Assembly (NCBI GenBank): GCA_021846505.1
Contig: JAJZWV010000012.1
Span: 1 to 64,000, forward strand
From: Bacillota bacterium
Lineage (GTDB): Bacteria > Bacillota > Sulfobacillia > Sulfobacillales > JAIMBI01
DNA length: 64,000 nt
Reading direction: 5' to 3'
Position 1 is the stretch's first letter. Every line of letters begins with the position of its first letter. A model generated the notes under the pieces. That model did not search any database. It was not told the origin of the DNA and worked only from the letters and a program-made list of their open reading frames with translations. Made by a program: the position numbers and the translations under genes. This document shows, in pieces, positions 40,674-48,485 of this stretch.

Positions 40674-41628
40674 GCCTCACCACCGCCGGCACCGAGGCGT
40701 GGCGGCCCGCATAGGCGGGCGGGCCCCACTCGTAGCCGAGGCGCGTCCAGTAGGGCCGGCCCGCCGCTCCCAGCGAATAGGCCAGGAACTTCGCGCCCGT
40801 GGCGGCGTGAGCGCCAGGGGGAATGGTGGCGCACACACGGAGCGCGTGGCCGGTCACCAGTCCGACCGTGGGAAAAGTTTGGTGCACCTGGCTGTAGAGT
40901 GCCTGGTCCGACGGGTTGGCAAAATCCAGCGCCGGCGGCAGGGGCACGTAAGGCAGGTGGCGCGACTTGGCTTCCGGCAGAAATGCGGATGCCGCATCGA
41001 TGGTGTCCGCCTGCACCTGGGTGACCACGGACGTTTCGGACAGCACCTGGTGGGGATTGTTGGGGGCGCCCAGCACTCGAGCCACGGTGTCCGACGGCAG
41101 ATGATAAATTTTCTGCGCCAGCATGACCATCAGGTAGAACGCTTGACCCTGGGGATCTGTGGCCGGGTTGGTCCGGCCCAGCTTGAATCCTGGCTGCGCC
41201 ATCAGGCTGAACAGCGATTGAATGGGCCGCTGGCCCTGGGCGATTGCCTTCAGCGCGGGCGCGAAGGGGCTTTTGGGGCTGTATGCCAACACCAGCGGAG
41301 CGCTGGCAAAACACGCCGCCCAGTAGGGCCGCTGGCCCAGCTCTTGAATCGGCTTGGTGCCGATGCTGTAAAACACGTCGGCGGCAATGGCATGCGCCGC
41401 AATCTCGCGAGCTAGGCCGAACGACCCCGCGCCGCGGCCGTGATACGCAATGCCCTGGGCCTTTTGGAACGCGGGGCCGACGCCCAAATCCATGACCGGC
41501 CCCAAGGAGCCCGCGTACGCCACGTTCACCGCCGGCTTGGACGCCGCCGCTGGCCCGCTGCAGCCCGCCAGCAGCAGGGCGATGCCCACACCGGCCCGCC
41601 AGCGCTTGCCTCGCATCTGGCCTCGCAT
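40657..41628 (-). CDS. Molybdate/tungstate-binding lipoprotein, WtpA-like
   Basis: This 323-residue protein has a lipoprotein signal with lipobox LLLAGC (Cys near residue 22), so it is anchored on the outer face of the membrane. The mature part has the oxyanion-binding pattern: VNVAYAGSLGPVMDLGVGPA, then GRGAGSFGLAREIAAH and ADVFYSIGT. The segment GRTNPATDPQGQAFYLMVML is characteristic of WtpA-type proteins (D-P-x2-D-P-x-G). It delivers molybdate or tungstate to the permease. The likely client is the molybdopterin enzyme at 2.5-7.1 kb. It is the first gene of the operon and has a clear promoter upstream. Confidence 0.8.
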   Translation of the reverse strand: MRGQMRGKRWRAGVGIALLLAGCSGPAAASKPAVNVAYAGSLGPVMDLGVGPAFQKAQGIAYHGRGAGSFGLAREIAAHAIAADVFYSIGTKPIQELGQRPYWAACFASAPLVLAYSPKSPFAPALKAIAQGQRPIQSLFSLMAQPGFKLGRTNPATDPQGQAFYLMVMLAQKIYHLPSDTVARVLGAPNNPHQVLSETSVVTQVQADTIDAASAFLPEAKSRHLPYVPLPPALDFANPSDQALYSQVHQTFPTVGLVTGHALRVCATIPPGAHAATGAKFLAYSLGAAGRPYWTRLGYEWGPPAYAGRHASVPAVVRHALSP

Positions 41629-41708
41629 TCGGCTTATCCATCTCCCATCTGTCTGCCCGGGTCAGCGGAGGTGTTGTTCTTCCGTTCTGGCGCGAGCGCT
41701 TGGTGGGG

Positions 41709-41737
41709 ATGTAAACAGACTCTGGCGGTTGTGTCAA
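41709..41737 (-). promoter_or_regulatory. Promoter of the molybdate/tungstate uptake operon
   Basis: On the minus strand a perfect -35 TTGACA (41737-41732) is followed after 17 bp by TTACAT (41714-41709) as -10. The start codon is 80 bp downstream at 41628. The AT-rich stretch just upstream (AAAATATT, about 41739-41746) may hold a regulator site. Confidence 0.6.
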
Positions 41738-41804
41738 CAATATTTTACGTGGCCAAAGTCTTTGCACCCGGGGACAGCACGCGGAGGCTCTGCGGGTGGA
41801 GGCT

Positions 41805-43922
41805 CTACGGAATGATGGCTTTCAAGATGCGCTCCAGGAGCGACCCCGCCTTGCCCCCATGCGCAGAGGGCGGGCTGGCCCTTTTGGTCGACCGCGTGGT
41901 TGGGGTGCCGGCCCCCGTGCTGTGGCAGGCGCCCGGGGGGGCGGCCTTGGGCAGATGGCCGGCCAGGAACACCTCCCGATACGCGGTGCAGCACCCATTG
42001 GACAACAGGCCGGTGTGCTGGCAGACCGTGCGCCACACGACGCCCGGCGGCTGGCGAAAGGTCTCTATCGGCTGGCCCGCCAGCGCCCGCTGCATGAACG
42101 ACGCCCAAACGGGGCCTGCGCCCCGGTCGCCCGTGAGCCCCATCGAGGTGTCTTGGTCATTGCCCACCCACACCACGCCCACCAGCTGCGGTGTAAAGCC
42201 CACCAGCCACGCATCGCGCTGCTTCGACGAGGTGCCGGTCTTGGCATCCGCCGGCCGGGTGAACACGCGCGTGAGGTTGTGCGCTGTGCCCACCGGGCTG
42301 GTGAGCGGGGCCGCAAACAGCTGGTCCACCACATAGGTCACCGGCGGAGGCAGCACGCGGTAGCGCTGCGGCGACGTTTTCAGCAGGTAGGCGCCACTAG
42401 GGCTTTGCACCGACACAATGGAGCGGGGGGCGATGTGGTAGCCGCCGTTGGCCAGCGGCGCCACCGCGCCGGCCATTTCCAGCGGGCTCACGGAGCTGGA
42501 GCCGAGCGCGGTGGTGAGGTTGCTGGCCATCGGGGTGGTGATGCCCATCTTGTTCGCCATGGCAATCACGCGAGGCGGCGTGAGGGTGGCCATCCACTTG
42601 AGCGCCACAATGTCGTCGGATTCGGCGATGGCCTGCCGCATGGTGAGCGGGCCAGCGTACACGCCGCCAAAGTTGTGGGGCCGGAATACCCCGCCATGGC
42701 CGTTGGGAAAGCTCACCGGCCCCGACACCTTGACGGCCGACGTGGGGTAGCCGGCTTGGATCGCGGTGGTGTACAGAAAGTACTTGAACGCGGACCCGGG
42801 CTGCCGATAGGCGTAGGCGGCCCGATTGAACGCGCTGGCGGCGTAATTCCGGCCGCCGACCAGGGCCGTGATGTCCCCGGTGGCCGGGCTGAGCCCCACC
42901 ACGGCGCCTTCCGGCTGGGCCGCCCCCTGGTACGTGCCGGTGGGGGCGGGCATCGCGGTCGCCATCGCGCGGTTGGCCGCCGCTTGCGCTTGGCGGCTCA
43001 GCGTGGTGACGATGCGGTAGCCGCCGCTGTCAAAGTTTTTGGCGGCGCTAGGCAGCAGCACGCCCAGCTGGGAGCGCATGAACTGCAGAAAATAGGGCGC
43101 CGTGGACCCGTCGGGCGGCACGGCCCGCGCGAGCGCCAGCGGCTCGGCCGCCGCCGCCCGGGCTTGGGCCGGGGTGATGTAGTGCAGGGTGGCCATGCGC
43201 GCGAGCACCAGATTGCGCCGCGCCTGGGCGGCCGCCGGATGATAGTACGGGTCGAGGGCCGAGGGGGCGTTCACCAGCCCGGCCAGCATGGCCGCCTCGC
43301 TTAGGGTGAGGCGGCTGGCGCCGTGGCCAAAGTACGTTTCGCTGGCCGCCTGGACACCGTAGCTGCCTTCTCCAAAGTACACGTCGTTGAGATACATGGT
43401 CAGGATTTCGCTCTTGGAGTACTCGGTGCCCATCTTCAGGGTGATGGCCAGCTCCTTGAGTTTGCGCGCAATGGTGCGCCGGTCGGTCAGGAAGAGATTT
43501 TTGGCCAGCTGCTGGGTAATCGTGGAGCCGCCCTGCACAATGCGGCCGCTGGTGATGTCCACCGCCAGCGCCCGCGCGATGCCCACCGGGTCGATGCCGG
43601 GCTCTTCCCAGTAGGTGTCGTCCTCGATGGCGACCACGGCGTTCCGCATGACAGGCGGAATGCGGCTGGCCGAGACGGGGATGCGGTTTTCGGTGGCGTA
43701 CACCAGCGCGATGAGGTGGCCGTGGCGGCTCAGCACCTGGGTGTCGGCGGGCAGGGCCGGAGGCGGCCAAATCACCAACACGCCCGGCGCGCCAATCAGG
43801 ACCGTGGCCAGCAGCAGCACCGGCAGGCTGACGCTCGCGCCGGCGTCCATGAGCCGCCGGGCGGCGCGGCGGAGCCAGGTCTCTCGTCCGCGACCTCGAC
43901 TGCGCCGCGATGGCGTCGCCAA
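41805..43922 (-). CDS. Class A penicillin-binding protein (transglycosylase/transpeptidase)
   Basis: This 705-residue cell-wall synthase has one N-terminal membrane helix at about residues 32-52. The GT51 glycosyltransferase domain carries VVAIEDDTYWEEPGIDPVGI near residue 97 and GGSTITQQLAKNLFLT near residue 131. The transpeptidase domain has the catalytic S-x2-K in RQPGSAFKYFLY near residue 380 and K-T-G in DAKTGTSSKQRDAW near residue 560. The second motif, normally S-x-N, reads SDD in IAESDDIVALKW, an uncommon replacement. The start is a TTG behind AGGAGAGG. The tail (residues 650-705) is Ser/Thr/Pro/Gly-rich with several Cys. Confidence 0.9.
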   Translation of the reverse strand: MATPSRRSRGRGRETWLRRAARRLMDAGASVSLPVLLLATVLIGAPGVLVIWPPPALPADTQVLSRHGHLIALVYATENRIPVSASRIPPVMRNAVVAIEDDTYWEEPGIDPVGIARALAVDITSGRIVQGGSTITQQLAKNLFLTDRRTIARKLKELAITLKMGTEYSKSEILTMYLNDVYFGEGSYGVQAASETYFGHGASRLTLSEAAMLAGLVNAPSALDPYYHPAAAQARRNLVLARMATLHYITPAQARAAAAEPLALARAVPPDGSTAPYFLQFMRSQLGVLLPSAAKNFDSGGYRIVTTLSRQAQAAANRAMATAMPAPTGTYQGAAQPEGAVVGLSPATGDITALVGGRNYAASAFNRAAYAYRQPGSAFKYFLYTTAIQAGYPTSAVKVSGPVSFPNGHGGVFRPHNFGGVYAGPLTMRQAIAESDDIVALKWMATLTPPRVIAMANKMGITTPMASNLTTALGSSSVSPLEMAGAVAPLANGGYHIAPRSIVSVQSPSGAYLLKTSPQRYRVLPPPVTYVVDQLFAAPLTSPVGTAHNLTRVFTRPADAKTGTSSKQRDAWLVGFTPQLVGVVWVGNDQDTSMGLTGDRGAGPVWASFMQRALAGQPIETFRQPPGVVWRTVCQHTGLLSNGCCTAYREVFLAGHLPKAAPPGACHSTGAGTPTTRSTKRASPPSAHGGKAGSLLERILKAIIP

Positions 43923-43989
43923 TCGCCTCTCCTCCTCTCTCGGCCCTTGCCTATAGCGTGCCCGGGTTTGCGGCGGAGAGGCGGGCCGC

Positions 43990-43995
43990 TATAAT
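43990..43995 (+). promoter_or_regulatory. Probable -10 of the polyamine operon promoter
   Basis: A perfect TATAAT at 43990-43995 lies 65 bp before the first gene of the polyamine operon. The best -35 candidate is TTGCGG at 43968-43973 (16-bp spacing), a three-of-six match. Confidence 0.5.
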
Positions 43996-44060
43996 TTGTC
44001 GGGTGTGTCGGCGGTGGTCGCCCACACAGTTTTTGGAACAAGGATTTGGGAGGCCACAGC

Positions 44061-44522
44061 GTGCTGGAGACGCCCCGAAAATTTACCCTGCTGGCCGGGA
44101 CGGCGGAGGGGCCGACGCGCTTGAATGCGTTTGACAACGCACTCTTGGCTGCCGGCATCGGCAACTTGAACTTGGTGCGGGTGAGCTCCATCCTGCCGCC
44201 CGGGGCGATTGAGGTGCCCAGGCTGGCCATTCCCGAGGGTGCGCTGACCCCTACCGCGTACGGCACCATTACGTCCGAAGAGCCGGGGGTGGCGATTGCG
44301 GCGGCGGTGGCCGTGGGCATTGGCGCGGACGGCCGCTATGGCATCATCATGGAGTACTCGGGCCACGGGACCTCGGAAGACGCGGAGTCCATGGTGCGAA
44401 CCATGGTGGCCGAAGCGTTTGCCACCCGCCAGCGCGAGCTGGACCGCGTCCTGGCTCGGGCCGTCGGGCACACGGTCAGCCGCATCGGATGCGCGTTTGC
44501 CGCTGTGGCGCTGTGGTACTGA
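44061..44522 (+). CDS. Pyruvoyl-dependent arginine decarboxylase
   Basis: This 153-residue proenzyme is of the PvlArgDC family, which converts arginine to agmatine with a pyruvoyl cofactor made by self-cleavage. The cleavage site is VRVSSILPPG at residues 40-49, between the two serines (about 42 and 43). The C-terminal part includes GIIMEYSGHGTSEDAESMV, with the Glu needed for catalysis. The GTG at 44061 has GGGAGG seven bases upstream. The aminopropyltransferase gene starts one base after its stop. It feeds agmatine into the two enzymes that follow. Confidence 0.92.
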   Translation: MLETPRKFTLLAGTAEGPTRLNAFDNALLAAGIGNLNLVRVSSILPPGAIEVPRLAIPEGALTPTAYGTITSEEPGVAIAAAVAVGIGADGRYGIIMEYSGHGTSEDAESMVRTMVAEAFATRQRELDRVLARAVGHTVSRIGCAFAAVALWY

Positions 44523-44523
44523 C

Positions 44524-45375
44524 ATGGCAGCCGACATTTGGTTTACCGAGCGCCAAACCTCCGACGTCACCTTAGGCCTCCGCGTTCGCGAGGTGCTGTG
44601 GCAGGAAGAGACGCCCTACCAGCACCTGATGGTGGCCGAGACGGCGGCGTATGGCCGGCTCCTGACCCTGGATGGGGCCGTGCAAACCACGGAGCGCGAT
44701 GAATTTTTCTACCACGAGATGATCGCCCACGTGCCGCTGACGGTCCACCCGCGCCCGCGGCGGGTGGCGGTGGTGGGGGGCGGCGACGGCGGTGTCATCC
44801 GCGAAATCCTCCGTCACCCCGAGGTGGGTGTGGCCCACTTGGTGGAGATTGATGGGCGGGTGATGGAGGCGGGCCGGCGCTTCTTTCCGCAGCTCTCGGC
44901 GGAGCTGGACAACCCCCGCGCGGAGATTCACCTGGTGGACGGCATCCAGTGGATGCGCGAGCAGGGGCTGCAGGACGCCAAGCTGGACGTCGTGATTGTG
45001 GACTCGACGGATCCGGTGGGGCCCGCGACGGGTCTATTTGGCGAAGTATTTTATCGGTCGGTGCATGACGCGCTGGGGCCCGACGGGGTGCTGGTGGCCC
45101 AAACCGAGTCGCCTATGTTGCAGCCGCACTTGATTCAGCAGGCGCAGGCAGCCATGCGGGCGGTCTTTCCGCATGTGTATCTGTATTTGGCGCCGGTGCC
45201 CACCTATCCGTCCGGCTGGTGGAGCTTCAGCTTGGCCAGCAAGGGTCCGCGCCCCGAAAATGCCCGGGCGGTCCGCTTGCCCACGCGCTATTGGACGCCG
45301 GCCATCCAACAGGCAGCGTTTGTGCTGCCGCCGTTTCTCGCGCGGCTGCTGAGCCAGGCAGGCGTGGCGGGCTAG
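44524..45375 (+). CDS. speE: Spermidine synthase-family aminopropyltransferase
   Basis: This 283-residue enzyme transfers aminopropyl from decarboxylated SAM to a diamine. Conserved blocks are LLTLDGAVQTTERDEFFYHE near residue 47, VAVVGGGDGGVIREILRH near residue 82, the catalytic DSTDPVGPATGLF near residue 160, and PTYPSGWWSFSLAS near residue 230. The acceptor may be putrescine or, given the agmatine-producing and ureohydrolase neighbours, agmatine as in the Thermus pathway. S-adenosylmethionine decarboxylase is not in the window. Confidence 0.92.
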   Translation: MAADIWFTERQTSDVTLGLRVREVLWQEETPYQHLMVAETAAYGRLLTLDGAVQTTERDEFFYHEMIAHVPLTVHPRPRRVAVVGGGDGGVIREILRHPEVGVAHLVEIDGRVMEAGRRFFPQLSAELDNPRAEIHLVDGIQWMREQGLQDAKLDVVIVDSTDPVGPATGLFGEVFYRSVHDALGPDGVLVAQTESPMLQPHLIQQAQAAMRAVFPHVYLYLAPVPTYPSGWWSFSLASKGPRPENARAVRLPTRYWTPAIQQAAFVLPPFLARLLSQAGVAG

Positions 45376-45395
45376 GGACCTATTTCCGACCGTCC

Positions 45396-45433
45396 AAAGA
45401 GTCCAAGAGTCCAAACGGCCCAAGGAGGTTTTC
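45396..45433 (+). repeat. AGTCCA repeats in the leader of the lipoyl-agmatinase gene
   Basis: The leader between speE and the fusion gene contains two tandem AGAGTCCAA copies, followed by AAGGAGG. The style is like the AGTCGA repeats before the E2 gene at 28918-28964. Confidence 0.3.
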
Positions 45434-46564
45434 ATGCAGCAGGTGCCGATGCCGCAGCTGGGGGAAACCGTGTCCGAGGCCACGGTGGGGGCTTGGCTGA
45501 AGCAGCCCGGAGAGCACGTGGCGCTTGAGGAGTCCCTGCTGGAGGTGCTGACCGATAAGGTCAATGCCGAGGTGCCGTCCCCGGTGGCCGGCACGGTCGT
45601 GCGCTGGCTGGTCGAGGAGGGGGCAACCGTGCCGGTGGGCACGCCGCTGTGTGACGTGGCCGAGGACCCGCCGCCGCCCGCTTGGAGCCGTCTGGGCCGC
45701 TTCATTGGTGCCACGGATGCTGCGGAGTTGGCGTCGGTCGTCGTGATGGGCCTGCCCATGGATTGGACGGCGTCATTCCAGCCCGGGTCGCGCTTCGGCC
45801 CCAGCCGGATTCGCGAGGCCTCCTATGGCCTGGAAACCTACTCGCCGGTGCTGGACCGTGACCTGGAGGAGCACCGGGTCGGCGATTTGGGGGACCTGGA
45901 GCTGCCCATCGGCAATGTGAGTGCCAGCTTGGATGCGATTCGCGCGGCGGCGTCGGCCGTACTGGCGCGCGGGCAGCGCTGGGTGGCACTGGGCGGGGAG
46001 CACCTGGTGGCGCTGCCCCTGATTGAGGCCGCGCTGGAGCGCTGGCCCGATCTCGTGGTGGTGCACGTAGACGCCCACACCGATCTGCGGGAGGCGTATC
46101 TTGGGCAGCCGCTGTCCCACGCCACCGTGCTGCGCCGGGTGGCCGAGCGCTGCCAGGCCGGCTCGGTGCACCAATTTGGCATTCGGTCGGGCACTCGCCA
46201 AGAATTTCAGTGGGCCGCGGCACACACGCACCTGCATGTGCGCCAAGTCGCGGAGCCGCTGGCGGCGGCCCTGCCGGAGTTTGGCAGCCGGCCGGTGTAT
46301 CTCACCCTGGATGTGGACGTCATTGACCCCGCCTACCTCCCCGGTACGGGCACCCCCGAGCCCGGCGGCATCACGCCGGACGAGGCGTTTTCAGCCATCC
46401 ATCTGCTGAGCGGGGTGCGGCTGGTGGGAGCGGACGTGGTGGAGACCATGCCGGCCGCGGACATTTCCCAGCGCACGGCGCTGCTGGCCGCCAAGTTGGT
46501 GCGGGAGCTGCTGCTGGTGATGGCGGGGGCTCCCACGGCGCCTTTGGTGCATCAGGGGACGTAA
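45434..46564 (+). CDS. Lipoyl domain-agmatinase fusion protein
   Basis: One uninterrupted 376-residue frame encodes two domains. Residues 1-75 form a lipoyl domain with the modified lysine K42 in LEVLTDKVNAEVPSPVAGTV, and are very similar to the E2 lipoyl domain at 28965. After DPPPPAW, residues 88-376 form a complete agmatinase/arginase-family ureohydrolase: FGPSRIREASYGLETYSP, GGEH (metal His near 190), VVHVDAHTDLRE (D213, H215, D217) and LTLDVDVIDPAYLPGTGTPE (D293, D295), so both Mn sites are intact. AAGGAGG precedes the ATG. It is third in the operon after arginine decarboxylase and aminopropyltransferase. It should release urea from agmatine or aminopropylagmatine. I know of no such lipoyl-ureohydrolase fusion; the role of the lipoyl domain is unknown. 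Confidence 0.88.
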   Translation: MQQVPMPQLGETVSEATVGAWLKQPGEHVALEESLLEVLTDKVNAEVPSPVAGTVVRWLVEEGATVPVGTPLCDVAEDPPPPAWSRLGRFIGATDAAELASVVVMGLPMDWTASFQPGSRFGPSRIREASYGLETYSPVLDRDLEEHRVGDLGDLELPIGNVSASLDAIRAAASAVLARGQRWVALGGEHLVALPLIEAALERWPDLVVVHVDAHTDLREAYLGQPLSHATVLRRVAERCQAGSVHQFGIRSGTRQEFQWAAAHTHLHVRQVAEPLAAALPEFGSRPVYLTLDVDVIDPAYLPGTGTPEPGGITPDEAFSAIHLLSGVRLVGADVVETMPAADISQRTALLAAKLVRELLLVMAGAPTAPLVHQGT

Positions 46565-47154
46565 GGGTCCCGGATGCCGCTGCCCTTGGCACGGCGGCGG
46601 GTGGCCCACTGAGGTTCCACAGGCACGACCGGCACGGAGGCCCCGGGCTGGCGGCTGTCCACCCACACCTGCGCCTCTTCCTTGCTGCGGCACGTGTCGA
46701 CGCCGCGGCGGGCCAGCTGGCGCCGCGTGGACCGGACCAGGGCGTCCTCGTTCGCCAGCACCCGAAGAATCAAGGGATGGGTGGGCTCATAGCCGGTGGC
46801 GGCGATAAATTGCGACGGCAGGACGTTGTGTCGCATGTGGTTGCACGCCCGGCACGCCACCACGCAGTTGTCCACGGCCGCCTGGCCGCCATACGACACG
46901 GGGATGACATGGTCCAGGGTGGATCCCGCCTCACCGCACCAGGCGCAGTGAAGGCCGTCCCTCGCCAGCACGCGGCGAAAAATGCGCCGGTAGGCCAGCG
47001 GGCGGTAGCGCAGGTGCAACACGCCGCCGACGAGGTCGGCGAGCCCGTCCGCCACGTTGGACGCGGCTTTCTCTGGCGAGCACGGTGTGAGGCGCCGCCC
47101 ATCGGGGTCCCTGACCGGTACGGTGGCCCTGGGCTCGGCGGCACCATCGGTCAC
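46552..47154 (-). CDS. HNH endonuclease-family protein
   Basis: The protein has 200 residues. The HNH/zinc site is CAWCGEAGSTLDHVIPVSYG near residue 88, followed by GQAAVDNCVVACRACNHMRH: two CxxC pairs, the catalytic DH, and N-x8-H-type residues. This form is widespread as a chromosomal, non-mobile HNH protein in bacteria. It begins at a GTG overlapping the stop of the upstream glycosyltransferase gene (GTGA) and converges on the agmatinase fusion, overlapping its 3' end by 13 bases. The C-terminal half beyond the HNH is unusual (RSKEEAQVWVDSRQ). Role unknown. Confidence 0.8.
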   Translation of the reverse strand: MTDGAAEPRATVPVRDPDGRRLTPCSPEKAASNVADGLADLVGGVLHLRYRPLAYRRIFRRVLARDGLHCAWCGEAGSTLDHVIPVSYGGQAAVDNCVVACRACNHMRHNVLPSQFIAATGYEPTHPLILRVLANEDALVRSTRRQLARRGVDTCRSKEEAQVWVDSRQPGASVPVVPVEPQWATRRRAKGSGIRDPYVP

Positions 47155-48425
47155 GAGTGGACGGCCTCTCGCGGCCGCGCGTCCCGGCCGCCACGGGGCC
47201 GCCGCCGCTGCCAGACGGCCGCCGCGCCCGCGCCGGTGGCGGCCAGCAGCGTGACATACCGAAAGCCCAGCACCCGAAAGTACAGGGACGGGCTGTACGG
47301 CAAGAACAGGGGGTACACGTGGCGATCGCCATAGCCCAGCACCCCAAAGGAGTTCCACCAGTCCGACAGCCCGCCCAGCGTGATGGCCAGAAAGCTCCAG
47401 AGCGGCCACTCCGCCACCGACGCCATGGTGAGCACCCAAATCATGTACTGGGGCGAAAACACTTTGTTGACCACCATCCAGACCAAAAACGCCAGCGCGG
47501 CGGTTTTGGCCGGGTCGGCGCCTCTGAGCGTAGCCCACAGCGCCAACAGGCTCACGGCGCCCAGGAGCAGGAACGACAGCCCGTCCACCGCCAGCGTGGA
47601 CGCCAGCTTGGACAGCGTGGGCAAAATGAACACCCAGATGTCTCCGCCCACGGGCCGCCCAGCGTTGAAGGTGAAAAACCAGGACCAGTTTTGGAAGTTG
47701 GCCAGCGCCATCGGGAGGTTCAGCCCCACCACCGGAGCGACCGCGGCCCATGTGAACCGCCAGGCCTCGCGGCGTTGGCCGCCGCCCCACAGCGCGGCCG
47801 CCATGAACGGCCACATCGCAATGGGGAAAAATTTCACGGCCACGCCAACGCCCAGCCACACGCCAGCCCAGATCCAGCGCTCGCGGCGGAAGCACCACCA
47901 GGCCGCCACGAGAGTCGTGATACCCAGTAGATCCCAATTCAAAAAGGCATAGGGCAGCCACAGGGGCGACAGAGCCCAGGCCCAGTAGGTTCGGGGCGCT
48001 ATGCGCCGCAGCATAAAGAACGTAGCGACGGCGCACGCCGCCAGCACCGCCATCGTGCCTAAAAAGTACGCCAGCGGCCCGGGCAGCCATGACATCACGT
48101 ACATGAACCAGCCCATGAGGACGGGGTACTCGATGCGGTTTGCAATATACGGCAGCAGGTGCAGATACAGCTCATGGGTGCGGTACAGCCAAATGACATC
48201 GGAGTAGGCCATGCGGGGCATGCTCCACACCGCGTAGCTTGCCGAAAGGCGGTGAGCGTGAAAACCTTGGCGCCAGAGCTGCGGCGGGATCATGCGGAAT
48301 CCTGCCCAAATGAGCCAGCCCGACAGCCCCGCCAGCGACAGCCATGCCAGCCCATCCATCGGCTTCGGCCGGCGCTGCGCCGGCGGGGAGTCGGACCGGG
48401 ACGGCAACTGGTCGGACCTCGTCAT
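47151..48425 (-). CDS. GT-C fold glycosyltransferase (GT87-like), polytopic membrane protein
   Basis: This 424-residue membrane protein has about ten hydrophobic segments. Features fitting polyprenyl-phosphate-mannose-dependent GT87/DUF2029 enzymes are the early acidic loop after the first helix (MAYSDVIWLYRTHELYLHLL, then NRIEYPVLMGWFMY), WALSPLWLPYAFLNWDLLGI and GVAVKFFPIAMWPF. The catalytic Asp cannot be fixed with certainty. Such enzymes add sugars to lipids or cell-wall glycans outside the membrane. The ATG at 48425 has GAGGGG at suitable distance. Confidence 0.75.
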   Translation of the reverse strand: MTRSDQLPSRSDSPPAQRRPKPMDGLAWLSLAGLSGWLIWAGFRMIPPQLWRQGFHAHRLSASYAVWSMPRMAYSDVIWLYRTHELYLHLLPYIANRIEYPVLMGWFMYVMSWLPGPLAYFLGTMAVLAACAVATFFMLRRIAPRTYWAWALSPLWLPYAFLNWDLLGITTLVAAWWCFRRERWIWAGVWLGVGVAVKFFPIAMWPFMAAALWGGGQRREAWRFTWAAVAPVVGLNLPMALANFQNWSWFFTFNAGRPVGGDIWVFILPTLSKLASTLAVDGLSFLLLGAVSLLALWATLRGADPAKTAALAFLVWMVVNKVFSPQYMIWVLTMASVAEWPLWSFLAITLGGLSDWWNSFGVLGYGDRHVYPLFLPYSPSLYFRVLGFRYVTLLAATGAGAAAVWQRRRPRGGRDARPREAVHS

Positions 48426-48485
48426 CCACACACCCCTCGGCGCTGGCGCTTCCGGATCACGGCGCCAATCTTTCTCCGTAGTGTA

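Noticed and set aside
43796-44570. Minus-strand frames opposite the arginine decarboxylase gene
   Set aside because: The plus-strand proenzyme has its full motif set; the antisense frames show no domain.
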